Origin: Flaccisagitta enflata | Taxonomy: Eukaryota > Chaetognatha > Sagittoidea > Aphragmophora | Reading direction: 5' to 3' | Assembly: GCA_965153355.1 (NCBI GenBank) | Contig: OZ231128.1 | Location: 38,440,001-38,504,000 of the forward strand | Length of the DNA: 64,000 nt | In this document: positions 1 through 9,800 of the stretch, in pieces | Layout of the letters: each line of letters opens with the position of its first letter | How positions within the stretch are numbered: position 1 is the first letter of the stretch | Position numbers and translations under genes: made by a program | The notes under the pieces: model-generated | Databases searched by the model: none | What the model was told of the DNA's origin: nothing | What the model saw: the letters and a program-made list of their open reading frames with translations, nothing else

Positions 1-70
1 TCGGGGAATTAAATTGATTCATATAAAGACCAAGGTTTGGAATTAAGACCCAATAGCTAGTAGAGCATAA

Positions 71-230
71 AACAAGGCCGGATACACAGCCAATACCAGT
101 TGCGGACGGGTGGGCAGGGGCGGAAATGCGCGTTTTCATTCTTTTCGACTCGTGTTCACGGACGGACCGAAGGACGGACCGACGGACGGACGGACAAAGG
201 CTCCTATAGAGTTGCGTGTCCGCAACTGAA
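71..230 (+). mobile_element. Short hairpin element, subfamily B (HINE/pearl-like)
   Basis: This non-coding element starts with AACAAGGCCGGATACACAGC and ends in a hairpin, AGTTGCG-TGTC-CGCAACT. A subterminal copy of the hairpin arm (GTTGCGGAC) lies near the left end and a (GGAC)n run lies in the middle. Helentron-derived HINE, DINE-1 and bivalve pearl elements share this plan of 3' hairpin, subterminal inverted repeat and tetranucleotide core. The same sequence recurs at 25600, 63726 and, reversed, 4581, so it is a real family. The Helentron link is inferred. Confidence 0.7.
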
Positions 231-1207
231 AAGCGCGGTTGATATTTTCTTGTGATACCAGGGCTTGATTCTATTGCCTAGTCTTGACAAGATGGCTGGT
301 CACCAAAATTTGGGAATTGGAAAATAAGGAATTTTACTGCCAGCAGTGTTGCTAATGATAACAGGTCATTATTAAAAACGTAGCTAATTTCCTAAGGAGA
401 TCAAAAGGAAAAAGCAACTTTATTGATAATGAGCCGTTAACTGTTGAGTCCTATCCCGATCACAACATGATTTCTTTCAACTCACTCTCAGGCGGTCAAG
501 ATTGCCGCATTGCTCACTTTACAACCACACCGTGCCCCCTTACTTCTATCCAAGAAGGGCCAGCATCTTCACGATAGTACAGTGATGTGGAAGCTCGTAA
601 CCACCATTTGTAAAAATAAGGCTTAAAAATAAGGCTACATTCTTAAATGTTCGATGAAAGGAAAGATTTGGAAGCGTCGTAAGAATTCGTAGCTCCATCA
701 CCCCTGCCTCTAGGCCTCTTTCCCATACGTTCCCAAATCCTTATCCGCCAGCTTCCCCCCCCCCCCCCTTATCATGCCCCACCTTGATTTTTTTCTTACA
801 TTTCTTTTTTTATTCTTCTTGTTCGACAACTCCTCATCTTTCTCTCTCTCTCTCTTTCTTCTTTTGTTTGTAGTAACCAGCTGAATGGCCTCAGGCAGTC
901 CACCAATTATGGAAGGAAAGAGAGATATGAGATCTCGTTTAAAACAAGGCCGCAATTTTTCATTCACGCTGTCATTTCGTTGTCATGGGTCACCCTCTTT
1001 GAAATGCATAGCTTCTTATAAAAAGAAATTGTAAAAAAAGAAGATGCATTTCACAAGATTTTCGAGGCCAGTTGTGGACGAACAAAGATGACTGAGTTAA
1101 CATTCTTGATTCTAGACCGTAAAGCACATACATAAACACACATACACACAACCGGCGCAATAACACACTGATGAATTACGTGTTCCCCTAAACTAAATTC
1201 GGTGATG
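231..1207. other. Unassigned intergenic DNA
   Basis: No coding region or repeat family is recognised here. There is a C-run near 757-768 and a short CT tract at 839-855. Confidence 0.5.
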
Positions 1208-1208
1208 C

Positions 1209-1267
<59 letters not shown>
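1208..1267. repeat. (GT)n-(GA)n compound microsatellite
   Basis: A GT run passes directly into a GA run. Confidence 0.95.
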
Positions 1268-1270
<3 letters not shown>

Positions 1271-1294
1271 GATATCTTTACTTTTGTCTGTCTC

Positions 1295-1574
1295 AACGTC
1301 TGTCTTAAGTGTTTAGCTGTCAGAACGTGTAGAAAGGTCTGTCGTGCTAATGCCTAATTCTGCTCTCTGCCTTCCTCTTTGCATGATTTTGTCTCCTTAT
1401 GTGTGTCTGTCTTCAACCTTCTCTGTTTGTCTTCAACGTCTGTCTTAAGTGTTTAGCTGTCAGAATGTGTAGAAATGTCCGTCGCGCTAATGCCTAATTC
1501 TGCTCTCTGCCTTCCTCTTTGCATGATTTTGTCTCCATATGTCTGTCTGTCTTCAACCTTCTCTGTTTGTCACT
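1295..1574 (+). repeat. Two-copy tandem duplication, 140-bp unit
   Basis: The unit beginning AACGTCTGTCTTAAGTG at 1295 repeats at 1435 with only a few substitutions, so the duplication is fairly recent. It is rich in CTGT words and shows no coding potential. Confidence 0.85.
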
Positions 1575-1673
1575 CTATGTCGATCTGGCCGTCGGACTAT
1601 CTGTGATTTGAACGGATAAATCCGCCTGACTGTCCGTCCTATGTCTCACACTCTGTTCTCTTTCTCTCTCTGT

Positions 1674-1847
<174 letters not shown>

Positions 1848-2040
1848 CCAGAATCATTACATCCACGGGCAAAAAGCAAAATTTTTCCTCTTAGGGAAAC
1901 CACCAACGTAGCCACCCCAGTTTCACCGCATGCCCAAACACACATTGTTTGCAACCGTATTCCCAACAACGCAACGCTGAAAATTTGATGGAAAGATATA
2001 TATCTACCAGTGATGGCGCGGGGGCTATTTCCGTGCTAAA

Positions 2041-2183
2041 AGTTGTCATGAGCCTCTATAAGCCACTCTTCAATCCGTCGGTCCGTATGTCCATCCGTCC
2101 ATCTGTCACAAAGTCGCTTTACGGGGTTTTCCGCTCCTGCCCACCCGTCTGCGACTAATGGGGCCGTTTATACGGCCTTGTTT
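2041..2183 (-). mobile_element. Degraded subfamily B hairpin element
   Basis: On the minus strand this begins with AACAAGGCCGTATAAACGGC, which forms the GGCCG/CGGCC stem, and carries the GGGTGGGCAGGAGCGGAAA block and a degenerate ACGG core. The terminal AGTTGCG hairpin is eroded. Confidence 0.55.
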
Positions 2184-2409
2184 AATCACGGAGTAGCGAC
2201 TCTTCACTTTTTGGTTATAAGCACCACGTTTCATTTCGATTGAAAGACCTGATTCCTGGGATGATTACTGTGTATTGACTTTTTTCAGGGGAAGAAAAAT
2301 TTAGTTGAGAATTAATTCTTAAAATTCTACAACATAAGTAAAAAGATGGGCATGATAAGTGTTATTGCATCTTTTTGGATCAACCTAGAAAATTCTGGTG
2401 AGGTAAATA

Positions 2410-3172
2410 CCCTGTCTTCAAAAGCAACTGTTACCAGCAAAAGATGTATTGTGTGAAAATGATTCATATTTAAAAATTTGGGTTTTTTCTATCTGAAAGC
2501 ATATTTCCTGCGGTTTTTTCATGCAAAACTTCAGCAATTTTTTTCAACTGGTTTAGCCTCTACATCATTTTTAAGTGTAACATCATTTGAGGCATTTGAG
2601 CTTTTCCTTTCAGACATAACTGGAGGTGTCTCACTTCAAACCTCTGTAACTTTTTAAAGCTTTGAGCTAGAATGCTGGGATTGGTCTCAAATTATAGAGT
2701 TTTTAAAGGAGATTACAGCAGGTTTATGAAAAACACATATTTTGCTGTATTCATAACGTTTTTGTGTAGTTTTTCACTTTTTTTAATGTTCCATCAATAC
2801 TTCATGTAAGAATTTCATCATTTTTGTTAAGAACATCCTATGATTATGCACACAAAGAAGAAAAATTATATTAGTAATGAAAACATGCTAGATTGGGATA
2901 AGTTTTGATATTCTAAATCAATGTTTTGGCTATTCGTATATCGTTATTGAGGCCTAACTCTTTTATTTCATATAAAATTGCTAGATTTTAGGAAAATTTA
3001 TGTCTATTTAAGAATGATGTAGAGGCTTAATCTGTTGAAAAAAAGTGCTGAAATTTTGCATGAAAAAACCGCAGTTAATATGTTTTCAGATAGAAAAAAC
3101 CAGAATTTTGAAATATGAATCATTTTCGCACGATACATCTTTTGCTGGTAACAGTTGCTTTTAAAGACAGGG
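2410..3172 (+). mobile_element. 763-bp MITE with TA target duplication, left copy
   Basis: The element is bounded by CCCTGTCTTC and its inverse, inside TA dinucleotides at 2408 and 3173. Its terminal inverted repeats run about 190 bp and include CAGCAAAAGATGTATTGTG. There is no transposase frame. TA duplication suggests mobilisation by a Tc1/mariner-type or similar transposase. An inverted copy of the same length lies at 3656-4418. Confidence 0.8.
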
Positions 3173-3364
3173 TATTTGTCAAACAGGTTGATGTTGAATA
3201 AAACAATTGGCTGTTCTGCCTTATGATAAGCACGCCCAGCCTCAAATATTGACAAAATTTAAGCACATTGCTAAGCACGCTTCAGGCTGAGACTACCAAT
3301 TTGGAAAAAAATGTTGTCGTTTGGCTGTTAAGAATTCTTTTTGGAATATTACAAAAATTATTAA

Positions 3365-3490
3365 TTTTTAGGTGCGATAAAGCACCTCAATAACTGGCTC
3401 TGTCCATTGGTCGCCAGGTTGGTCTGTCTGTTACGCATTCGTTCGACGATCCACACGTCGCACCTTATTGGCCTACTTGGCCTTGTTTTT
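3365..3490 (-). mobile_element. Short hairpin element, subfamily D
   Basis: The left edge is TTTTTAGGTGCG followed by a hairpin, AGGTGCG-ATAA-AGCACCT. The right edge is GCACCTTATTGGCC then TTGGCCTTGTT. The right-hand GCACCTT is the inverse of the hairpin arm. It lies between two inverted 763-bp MITEs and lacks an ACGG core. Confidence 0.6.
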
Positions 3491-3544
3491 GTTAGTCGGA
3501 ATTCAAAATTGAGAAGATGTTTTGGACCTAAGACTAAGAGGCCT

Positions 3545-3612
3545 TGGACATAAGGAAATTCACCCTGTGTCCTACAGGACATCCTACAGGCCCTTTAGGG
3601 TCTCTGCCTGTC
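3545..3612 (+). mobile_element. One end of a double-hairpin element (family E)
   Basis: GGAAATTCACCCTGTGTCCT, ACAGGACAT and CCCTTTAGGG match the right terminus of the elements near 20525 and 63185. The left half is missing. Confidence 0.5.
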
Positions 3613-3655
3613 TTAAATCAAGATAATTATCTTCTTACCATTCGTGATTTGTTTA

Positions 3656-4418
3656 CCCTGTCTTCAAAAGCAACTGTTACCAGCAAAAGATGTATTGTGC
3701 GAAAATGATTCATATTTCAAAATTCTGGTTTTTTCTATCTGAAAACATATTAACTGCGGTTTTTTCATGCAAAATTTCAGCACTTTTTTTCAACAGATTA
3801 AGCCTCTACATCATTCTTAAATAGACATAAATTTTCCTAAAATCTAGCAATTTTATATGAAATAAAAGAGTTAGGCCTCAATAACGATATACGAATAGCC
3901 AAAACATTGATTTAGAATATCAAAACTTATCCCAATCTAGCATGTTTTCATTACTAATATAATTTTTCTTCTTTGTGTGCATAATCATAGGATGTTCTTA
4001 ACAAAAATGATGAAATTCTTACATGAAGTATTGATGGAACATGAAAAAAAGTGAAAAACTACACAAAAACGTTATGAATACAGCAAAATATGCGTTTTTC
4101 ATAAACCTGCTGTAATCTCCTTTAAAAAATCTATAATTTGAGACCAATCCCAGCATTCTAGCTCAAAGCTTTAAAAAGTTACAGAGGTTTGAAGTGAGAC
4201 ACCTCCAGTTATGTCTGAAAGGAAAAGCTCAAATGCCTCAAACGATGTTACACTTAAAAATGATGTAGAGGCTAAACCAGTTGAAAAAAATTGCAGAAGT
4301 TTTGCATGAAAGAACCGCAGGAAATATGCTTTCAGATAGAAAAAACCCAAATTTTTAAATATGAATCATTTTCACACAATACATCTTTTGCTGGTAACAG
4401 TTGCTTTTGAAGACAGGG
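3656..4418 (-). mobile_element. 763-bp MITE with TA target duplication, right copy
   Basis: This is an inverted copy of the element at 2410-3172. It has the same length, the same CCCTGTC ends and flanking TA at 3654 and 4419. Scattered substitutions separate the two. The inner 480-bp spacer contains a subfamily D element and a family E fragment. Confidence 0.8.
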
Positions 4419-4474
4419 TATAAGAGATACTGCATATTCATTAAACTAGAAAAATTCTACTGTATTCTATACTA

Positions 4475-4850
4475 CAGGGTGTTTCATGCCAAATTGGATG
4501 TATGAAAATCATGGCATTCTGCTTCTAAAAATGCAAAAATAATTCTGAAAAAAGATTCTAAGAGCATTTAAGCTCTGATTCTTAAGTTGCGGCCGTGTAA
4601 CTCTATAAGAGCCTTTGTCCGTCGGTCCATCCGTCGGTCCATCTGTTGGTCCATCTGTTGGTCCATGAGCATGAGTCGAAAAGTGTGAAAACGCGCATTT
4701 CCGCCCCTGCCTATCTGTCTGCAACAGGTATTGGCCATGTATCCGGCCTTATTTGTATAAAAAATTCATGGGTCTTAGTCAAATATCTTGGCCACAGCAT
4801 CAATTTTAAGTAAAATAAGCATTTAAAGTAGAAGCTCTTTTAGGTGCTCT
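4475..4850 (+). mobile_element. CAGGGTG palindromic MITE, left half, with a nested hairpin element
   Basis: The sequence starts TA-CAGGGTGTTTCATGCC like the complete copy at 14957-15540 and follows it to about 4850, where similarity ends before the palindrome centre. A subfamily B element (4581-4755) splits it between T residues. Confidence 0.7.
4581..4755 (-). mobile_element. Subfamily B hairpin element nested in a MITE
   Basis: The left side has a damaged hairpin (AGTTGCGGCCGTGTAACTC) and the right side ends ATCCGGCCTTATT. The core is (GTCC/GTCG)n. The flanking MITE resumes on both sides, which fixes the element's limits. Confidence 0.7.
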
Positions 4851-5124
4851 TCATGATTAGGGGTGGAGGTCAGGTGCCAAATATGGCAAAATCAAAAATG
4901 AAAAGTCTTCCAATTTCTTTTTATTTTCACAAAATATGATGTTTTGGCAAATCAAATCCACAATCAGCTCTTCTTAATGGGCTTTTTTTCTCGTGTAAAA
5001 CGCGTTTTTCTGATGGACTATACAAATTAGGCTTTTTTTCACCAAACTCAGTTCTGCCGAGTTTGAAATCGCAAAGATGGTTTTCACTTAGCTAAATTTT
5101 GAAATGAAGGCTCAAGACTTATGG
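4851..5124. other. Unassigned AT-rich DNA
   Basis: No feature is recognised between the truncated MITE and the LINE tail. Confidence 0.4.
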
Positions 5125-6136
5125 TAAATCAAAATCAAATCAAACAGTTTATTTCCCAACATGAACAGTGGTTAAGATTGAGGAGTACAATGTTTTGTCG
5201 GGGAGGACTATGACTAAGCCTTCAATGTCTAGGTCTAGTTACGATACAATTTTTCTTTTCCAAATTACCGACGGGCTTGCTCTAGATAGCCCTCATAATA
5301 CAAAATTTTAATTAATTGGTATTCTTTTACAAGAAAATACAATCAATATACATAACAAAAACGTACGAATACGTTAGATAAAAGCATTAACAATAAAAAG
5401 TTGAATAAATAGTTATCCAAAGATGGTATATGTTACCATGTAACAGTAAGTAGGAATAAATACTAGGTTACGAGTATTTGGGATTCAGAAGAGAGTTGGT
5501 TGTTGGTTGTTGGATGTTGGTAATTGGATGTTACTTTTCTTTGGGTCTGTGGTGAAGCGATGTCAGAGCAGGTGTTCCTGAGGAGGAAAGATAGAAAAAG
5601 GCCAGAAAAAACACCCGCAGGAAGATCCCCTGCTTCATGGGGGAGCAACAGTGTGCAGTAGTCATGTATGATATGGTGTGATAAGTCTCAATTCAGTTTT
5701 GTACACAGCTTTCTAGACAATCCATCTTTCCAATGAAGATTATAATTGCAATAAAAACAAAGGAATAAATGAGGATAGACACAGTTACCAATCAATTTTT
5801 GAATCACATGAAGATCAACAACATAGTTTTCTGTTACTGTACCGTTTAAATGATGTCCTGCTAGGGACGCTGTTTGAAAGAACAAACAGGTATAGCAGGG
5901 GATAGTCTGTCCCATTCGGGACACCCACTTGAGTTTACTTTTACTTGGACAAACTGAGTTTCATAATATGACAAGAGGGCTTACAGTTTGACAGGACATG
6001 GCCCGTGAAGACCAGGAACTGTCGGCTTGCCATCAAGATGCGTGCATCCTGATAGCTAAAATATCAGAAAATGTCAGTTTTAGCGAGCTTATTGTAAGTA
6101 GGAAATAGAAGGAAAAAATCATTTGGCCTATTCATG

Positions 6137-6181
6137 CCTAACAAAACCTAACCTAGCGAAACCCTAACCTAACCTAACCAA
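6137..6181 (-). repeat. TTAGG/TTAGGG-like words in the LINE 3' region
   Basis: The minus strand reads GGTTAGGTTAGGTTAGGGT with variants. It resembles arthropod telomere repeats but is short and lies in the presumed LINE 3' untranslated region, so it need not be telomeric. Confidence 0.6.
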
Positions 6182-6215
6182 AAACCTGACTAAGTGGGGT
6201 TATGTTTTAGTAGCT

Positions 6216-7433
6216 TTAAGCATGGTGTTTTCTATCTTTGCATCTAGGATTATTACAATCAGTTTTATGATCATATCTATTGAGAATCGCCTTTTTCATT
6301 TTCCTCTTAAAGAGTGGCTTTTGTTCAATTTGCCTTAACTCCATTGGAGTATTATTCCATTGTACTGGAGCTTTGACACTGAAGCTGTTACAAGCTGCCC
6401 TGGATTTAAGATTGGGGATTTTTAGATCAAGGGGATTTTGAGCCTGTCCTCTCAGATTGTACTCAGAATTCTGCCTACTAATTAAGTTGGTAATCATTTT
6501 GGGTGCTCTTTGAAAATAGCAGTCATGGGTTAGCATCAAGCATTGTTGCTCATATAAATCATTAAATTTTAGCAGGCCAAGCTCTTTCATTCGTGGCTCA
6601 GTGTGTGCTGAGAAATATGATTTTGTAATTGTTCTTATGGCTCTTTTTTGGATAGTTGTAATTCTTTTTCTATTTTGTGCATTGCAACCTCCCCATGCTG
6701 AAAGCCCGTATTGCACGTGTGGCTGAATGAATGAATGGTAGAGTATCTTTAGTGTTTGGGGCGGGAGCAAGTTTTTCATTCTATTTATAACACTGTTATT
6801 TCTTGAGATCTTATTAGCGACATTTGTACAATGTTTTTCCCAGCTGAGGTTACTATCTATTGTAATTCCAAGAAATGAAGCCTCATCATTAACTGTCAGA
6901 ACTTCCCCATCAAGCAGTATATCAGATAATAAAAAGTCATGTCGGAGAGTCTTTCTTCTAAAAATGACTGATTTAGTCTTTTTGGGGTTTAACTTAAGTT
7001 GGTTTGCCTTGAAGAAGTCGCTTATATCTTTAAGTTCCTGATTCAGAACATCTATCATTTTTTCAAGATCATTGCCTTCTATGAGAAGGTTTGTGTCATC
7101 AGCAAAGATAGCACACTTCAATTTTGAGGCAGATGGCAAGTCATTAATGTATAATAGGAATAATAGGGGACCCAAAATGCTGCCCTGGGGAACTCCAGTC
7201 TTGAGGGGTAAACAGCTGCTTCTAAATCCATTTAGTTCAACATATTGGGTGCGATCTTTTAGATAGGATTCAAACCACATGAGTGCAGTACCGCGGATGC
7301 CATAGTGTTCAAGTTTACTAAGAAGAATTTCATGATTCAGGGTGTCAAAGGCCTTACTAAGGTCACAAAATACACCAATGGCATAGTTTCCTGATTCTAT
7401 CTTTTTTCTGTTTTCGAAGCAAAGGATCGACAT
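6216..7433 (-). CDS. Reverse transcriptase, partial, Jockey/CR1-like LINE
   Basis: The 405 residues cover the catalytic half of a non-LTR reverse transcriptase, which copies element RNA into the genome. Motif A is FCDLSKAFDTLNHEIL near residue 23. Motif B is GVPQGSILGPLLFLLYINDLP-like near residue 79. The catalytic FADD motif C is near residue 109, and motifs D (LNPKKTK) and E (FLGITID) follow. The thumb-like tail contains IQPHVQYGLSAWGG. A cysteine/histidine string near the C terminus (C-x4-C-x5-H) may be a degenerate zinc knuckle. The frame is open across all these motifs, so the copy is fairly young. It lacks the N-terminal palm motifs and the endonuclease. The start methionine is only the first in the surviving frame. 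Assignment within the Jockey/CR1 group is by overall wording and is uncertain. Confidence 0.85.
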   Translation of the reverse strand: MSILCFENRKKIESGNYAIGVFCDLSKAFDTLNHEILLSKLEHYGIRGTALMWFESYLKDRTQYVELNGFRSSCLPLKTGVPQGSILGPLLFLLYINDLPSASKLKCAIFADDTNLLIEGNDLEKMIDVLNQELKDISDFFKANQLKLNPKKTKSVIFRRKTLRHDFLLSDILLDGEVLTVNDEASFLGITIDSNLSWEKHCTNVANKISRNNSVINRMKNLLPPQTLKILYHSFIQPHVQYGLSAWGGCNAQNRKRITTIQKRAIRTITKSYFSAHTEPRMKELGLLKFNDLYEQQCLMLTHDCYFQRAPKMITNLISRQNSEYNLRGQAQNPLDLKIPNLKSRAACNSFSVKAPVQWNNTPMELRQIEQKPLFKRKMKKAILNRYDHKTDCNNPRCKDRKHHA

Positions 7434-7478
7434 ATATGCTCAAATCTCCATCTTTTTGTATGTATGTAAGCTCTCAAC

Positions 7479-7997
7479 TTTTTAGTCGCGTGCTACGCGA
7501 CTCCATGGACGTAGGGGACGCCACGTCCACCACGTCCATGGACGTGGTAAAAGTCGGTCTTGAAAACCAAGTCGGACTTGAATAAGGAATGATTCAAGAT
7601 TGAAAAATTTAAAATTTCATTGAAAAACAGTTCAAAAAGAAAAAATTAGCTAAGTTTGTTTGAAATATCATGAAAAAAGCCTCTAAATGGAAGATTTTCA
7701 TTCATAAGTGATGCAAAAAGTGAAAAAATAACAATTTTTTTTTAAATTTCCCCTTGTATGTAAGTCGGTCTTGATTCTGACTCGGTCTTGAAATCCTTAG
7801 TGGACGTGGCTAACTTCAGAGCTCCCCTACGTCCATGCGCGACTCTACACCGCTTTGTCGGTCCGTCCGTCCGTCAGTTTACTTTTTTGGCGTTAATGGG
7901 GTTTTTGACTATACCGCTCCTGCCCAAATGCTCCACTGACCTCAAATATCCCTGCCCACCCGCACGCGACTGGGGTAGCCGTGTATCCGGCCTTGTT
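7479..7997 (-). mobile_element. Subfamily A hairpin element interrupted by a TIR element
   Basis: The left end is TTTTTAGTCGCGTGCTACGC and the right end is GCACGCGACTGGGGTAGCC then GTGTATCCGGCCTTGTT. It holds a (GTCC)n core and the block TTTTTTGGCGTTAATGGGGT, as in the copy at 39111. A 334-bp element (7504-7837) interrupts its terminal hairpin. Confidence 0.75.
7504..7837 (+). mobile_element. Non-autonomous TIR transposon with 8-bp target duplication
   Basis: The terminal inverted repeats are CATGGACGTAGGGGA and its inverse. The host element is duplicated as CGCGACTC on both sides (7496-7503 and 7838-7845). An 8-bp duplication with CA ends fits hAT or P-superfamily elements. Subterminal AAGTCGGTCTTG words recur near the right end. 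There is no coding sequence. Confidence 0.8.
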
Positions 7998-8060
7998 ACC
8001 CGGTCATGCGTTGCTGCGGTTTCTCGTCAATGTGACAATTTGGTGCCTTTTGTCAGAAAT

Positions 8061-8270
8061 ACAAGGCCAGATACACGGCTACCTTAGTCATGTGCGGGTA
8101 GGCAGGGGCTATATTTGAGGTCACTCCATCATTTGGGTAGGAGCAGTGAGGCCAAAGACCGCGAAAACCCCAAAAAGTAAAGTGGGACGGACGGACGGAC
8201 CAACAGACAGACAGATGGACCGACGGACCACCAAAGCGGGTTGTAGAGTCGCGTAGCACGCAACTAATAA
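8061..8270 (+). mobile_element. Subfamily A hairpin element
   Basis: It runs from ACAAGGCCAGATACACGGCT to the hairpin AGTCGCGTAGCACGCAACT and TAATAA. It lies head to head with the copy at 7479-7997, about 60 bp away. Confidence 0.75.
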
Positions 8271-8569
8271 GATTTTGGTACTGTTAAAGGGAAGAATTGA
8301 ATTACCATAGCGACGACGGAACTTTTCAGATCACCAAAATAGTTGCACTGTGGGTTTCCAATCAGATTAAAAATCAGAGATATGAATTTGACTCCCTGCT
8401 ACCTATATGTCAAGGTACAAACAAAGACCAAATTTCAAGAGTCAAACCAGTTTTTTTAATGTTTCAAATTTTATTGATTTAGATTTTTAGTCGCATGCGC
8501 GCAACTCTACACTCCACTTTGTCTGTTAGTCAAGTCGGTCACATTTTACTTTTTTCATTCGTTTTATTA

Positions 8570-8845
8570 TTACTAACACATTTCAAGTCAATTAGGTCAT
8601 TTTAAGTCATTTAAGGTCATTTTAGGTCATTTAAGGTCATTTTAGGTCATTTTAAGTCAATCTAAATCATTTGAGTCAATTTGTTTATTTTAGTTTTTTA
8701 AGTTATTTTAGGTCAATTGAAGTTAATTTAGGTTGAACAAAATCAATTTCAGTTATTTCAGGTCAATATGAGTCATTTTAAGTCACTCTTGGTCAATTTA
8801 AGTTATTTTAGCAACTCAAGTTATGTTAATCATTTTAAGTCGTTT
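8570..8845 (+). repeat. 10-bp minisatellite, AGGTCA-TTTT words
   Basis: AGGTCA recurs at 8594 and then at exact 10-bp steps from 8613 to 8643, with AAGTCA variants around it. The spacing equals a direct repeat with a 4-bp spacer. Confidence 0.8.
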
Positions 8846-8848
8846 TAC

Positions 8849-9280
8849 AGACTGCATGAAAATACAACGAGAGCAGTCGGGAGAAGTTACCCAAATCTAT
8901 AGCAGTACCCCCTACAGCCCATACAGTAAGTGTTATGGGGTCATATAGGGTATCAATCAAATGCTTGTGTTGATATAAGTGGCGCCATCGAGGCGATTTC
9001 TCATTTTCCTCCTATTTACTGAGATACAGGCTGCGGAAGGGCTTGAAACAGACTTTTTTCAACACTTTTCAAAACAGCAAATTTTGACCCTTCAAGGAGC
9101 TGTATCTCTTTAAGTGAGCTGAATCTTCAAAATTGCTCCGATGGCGCCACTTGTTTTAACATAAGCTTTCGATTGGTACCCAACATGACCTTATAGCTCG
9201 TCCTGAATGGGCTGTAAGGGGTACTGCTATAGATTTAGGTCACACCTATGGACTGCTCTCGTTGTATTTTCATTCAGTCT
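8849..9280 (+). mobile_element. 432-bp MITE
   Basis: The ends are AGACTGCATGAAAATACAAC and the inverse of it with one mismatch. Inverted similarity continues inward (GGGGTACTGCTATAGATTT, TGGCGCCA). It has no coding sequence and splits a minisatellite. The target duplication is not clear. Confidence 0.75.
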
Positions 9281-9344
9281 AGTCAATTTAGGTCGTTTCA
9301 AGTCATTCTAGGTTGTTTTAGATTATTTTAGGCCTATTCTGACC

Positions 9345-9470
9345 AAAATTCTGCTAAATAGCCTAAATCCAAGCAATATAGCCCAAATCTAAGTAGAATA
9401 CTCTAAATCCAAGCAAAATGGCCTAAATCCAAGCAGAATGGCACAAATCTGGTTAGAATCTAGGTATTTG
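9345..9470 (+). repeat. About 20-bp minisatellite
   Basis: Words of the form GCCTAAATCCAAGCAAAATG repeat five to six times with substitutions. Confidence 0.7.
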
Positions 9471-9499
9471 AGGCACCAATTTGGGTGTAAATGGCCAAA

Positions 9500-9800
9500 A
9501 TGATGGGCCTCAAGCCAGAATTGAAGTTTTCTGGCTAGATTGAGAGATATTGTTCATTGTACAATTTGAATTTATGCTCTCATCATTTTGAAAGAATCAA
9601 TATGAGTGATCATTCCTTGTCTTTATCAATTAAACGAAGCAATGCCTTAATCATACTAGGTTTTCTTATACTAATAAGATAATTCCAAACTACAAATATA
9701 TTTAAAAGATTATAATTTTGTTAATAATATAGTTATAGAAAGAATCTGAAACTGAAACTTTGCCTTCGTTTACACCTCGACATATTTATTTGCTTTTCTT
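9500..9800 (+). repeat. Dispersed repeat, copy 1
   Basis: This is colinear with 17270-17560 in the same orientation. Shared blocks include AAGCAATGCCTTMATCATAC, TAATAAGATAAT-like sequence, and CACCYCGACATA at the end. It is diverged and non-coding, and the family is unknown. Confidence 0.6.

Larger units (their letters stand above)
5125..7440 (-). mobile_element. 5'-truncated LINE (non-LTR retrotransposon)
   Basis: A partial reverse transcriptase frame (6216-7433) is followed on the minus strand by about 1.1 kb of 3' untranslated sequence. The tail near 5125-5155 reads AATAAACTGTTTGATTTGAT and continues with TTTGATTTA. Some LINE groups end in such TTTGA or TGATT words, so this is probably the true 3' end. 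The 5' end stops at about 7440, next to a short hairpin element. The endonuclease domain and the first reverse transcriptase motifs are absent, as expected for an aborted target-primed insertion. Confidence 0.75.
8484..9345 (-). mobile_element. Subfamily A-like element with 10-bp minisatellite and nested MITE
   Basis: The hairpin end TTTTTAGTCGCATGCGCGCAA is followed by a reduced GTC core and then a long array of 10-bp words (AGGTCATTTT). A MITE (8849-9280) is inserted in the array, which resumes after it. No clear GGCCTTGTT end is seen, so the right limit is uncertain. Confidence 0.5.

Noticed and set aside
5463-5924. Short minus-strand frames after the LINE reverse transcriptase
   Set aside because: They lie in the presumed LINE 3' untranslated region and show no known domain.
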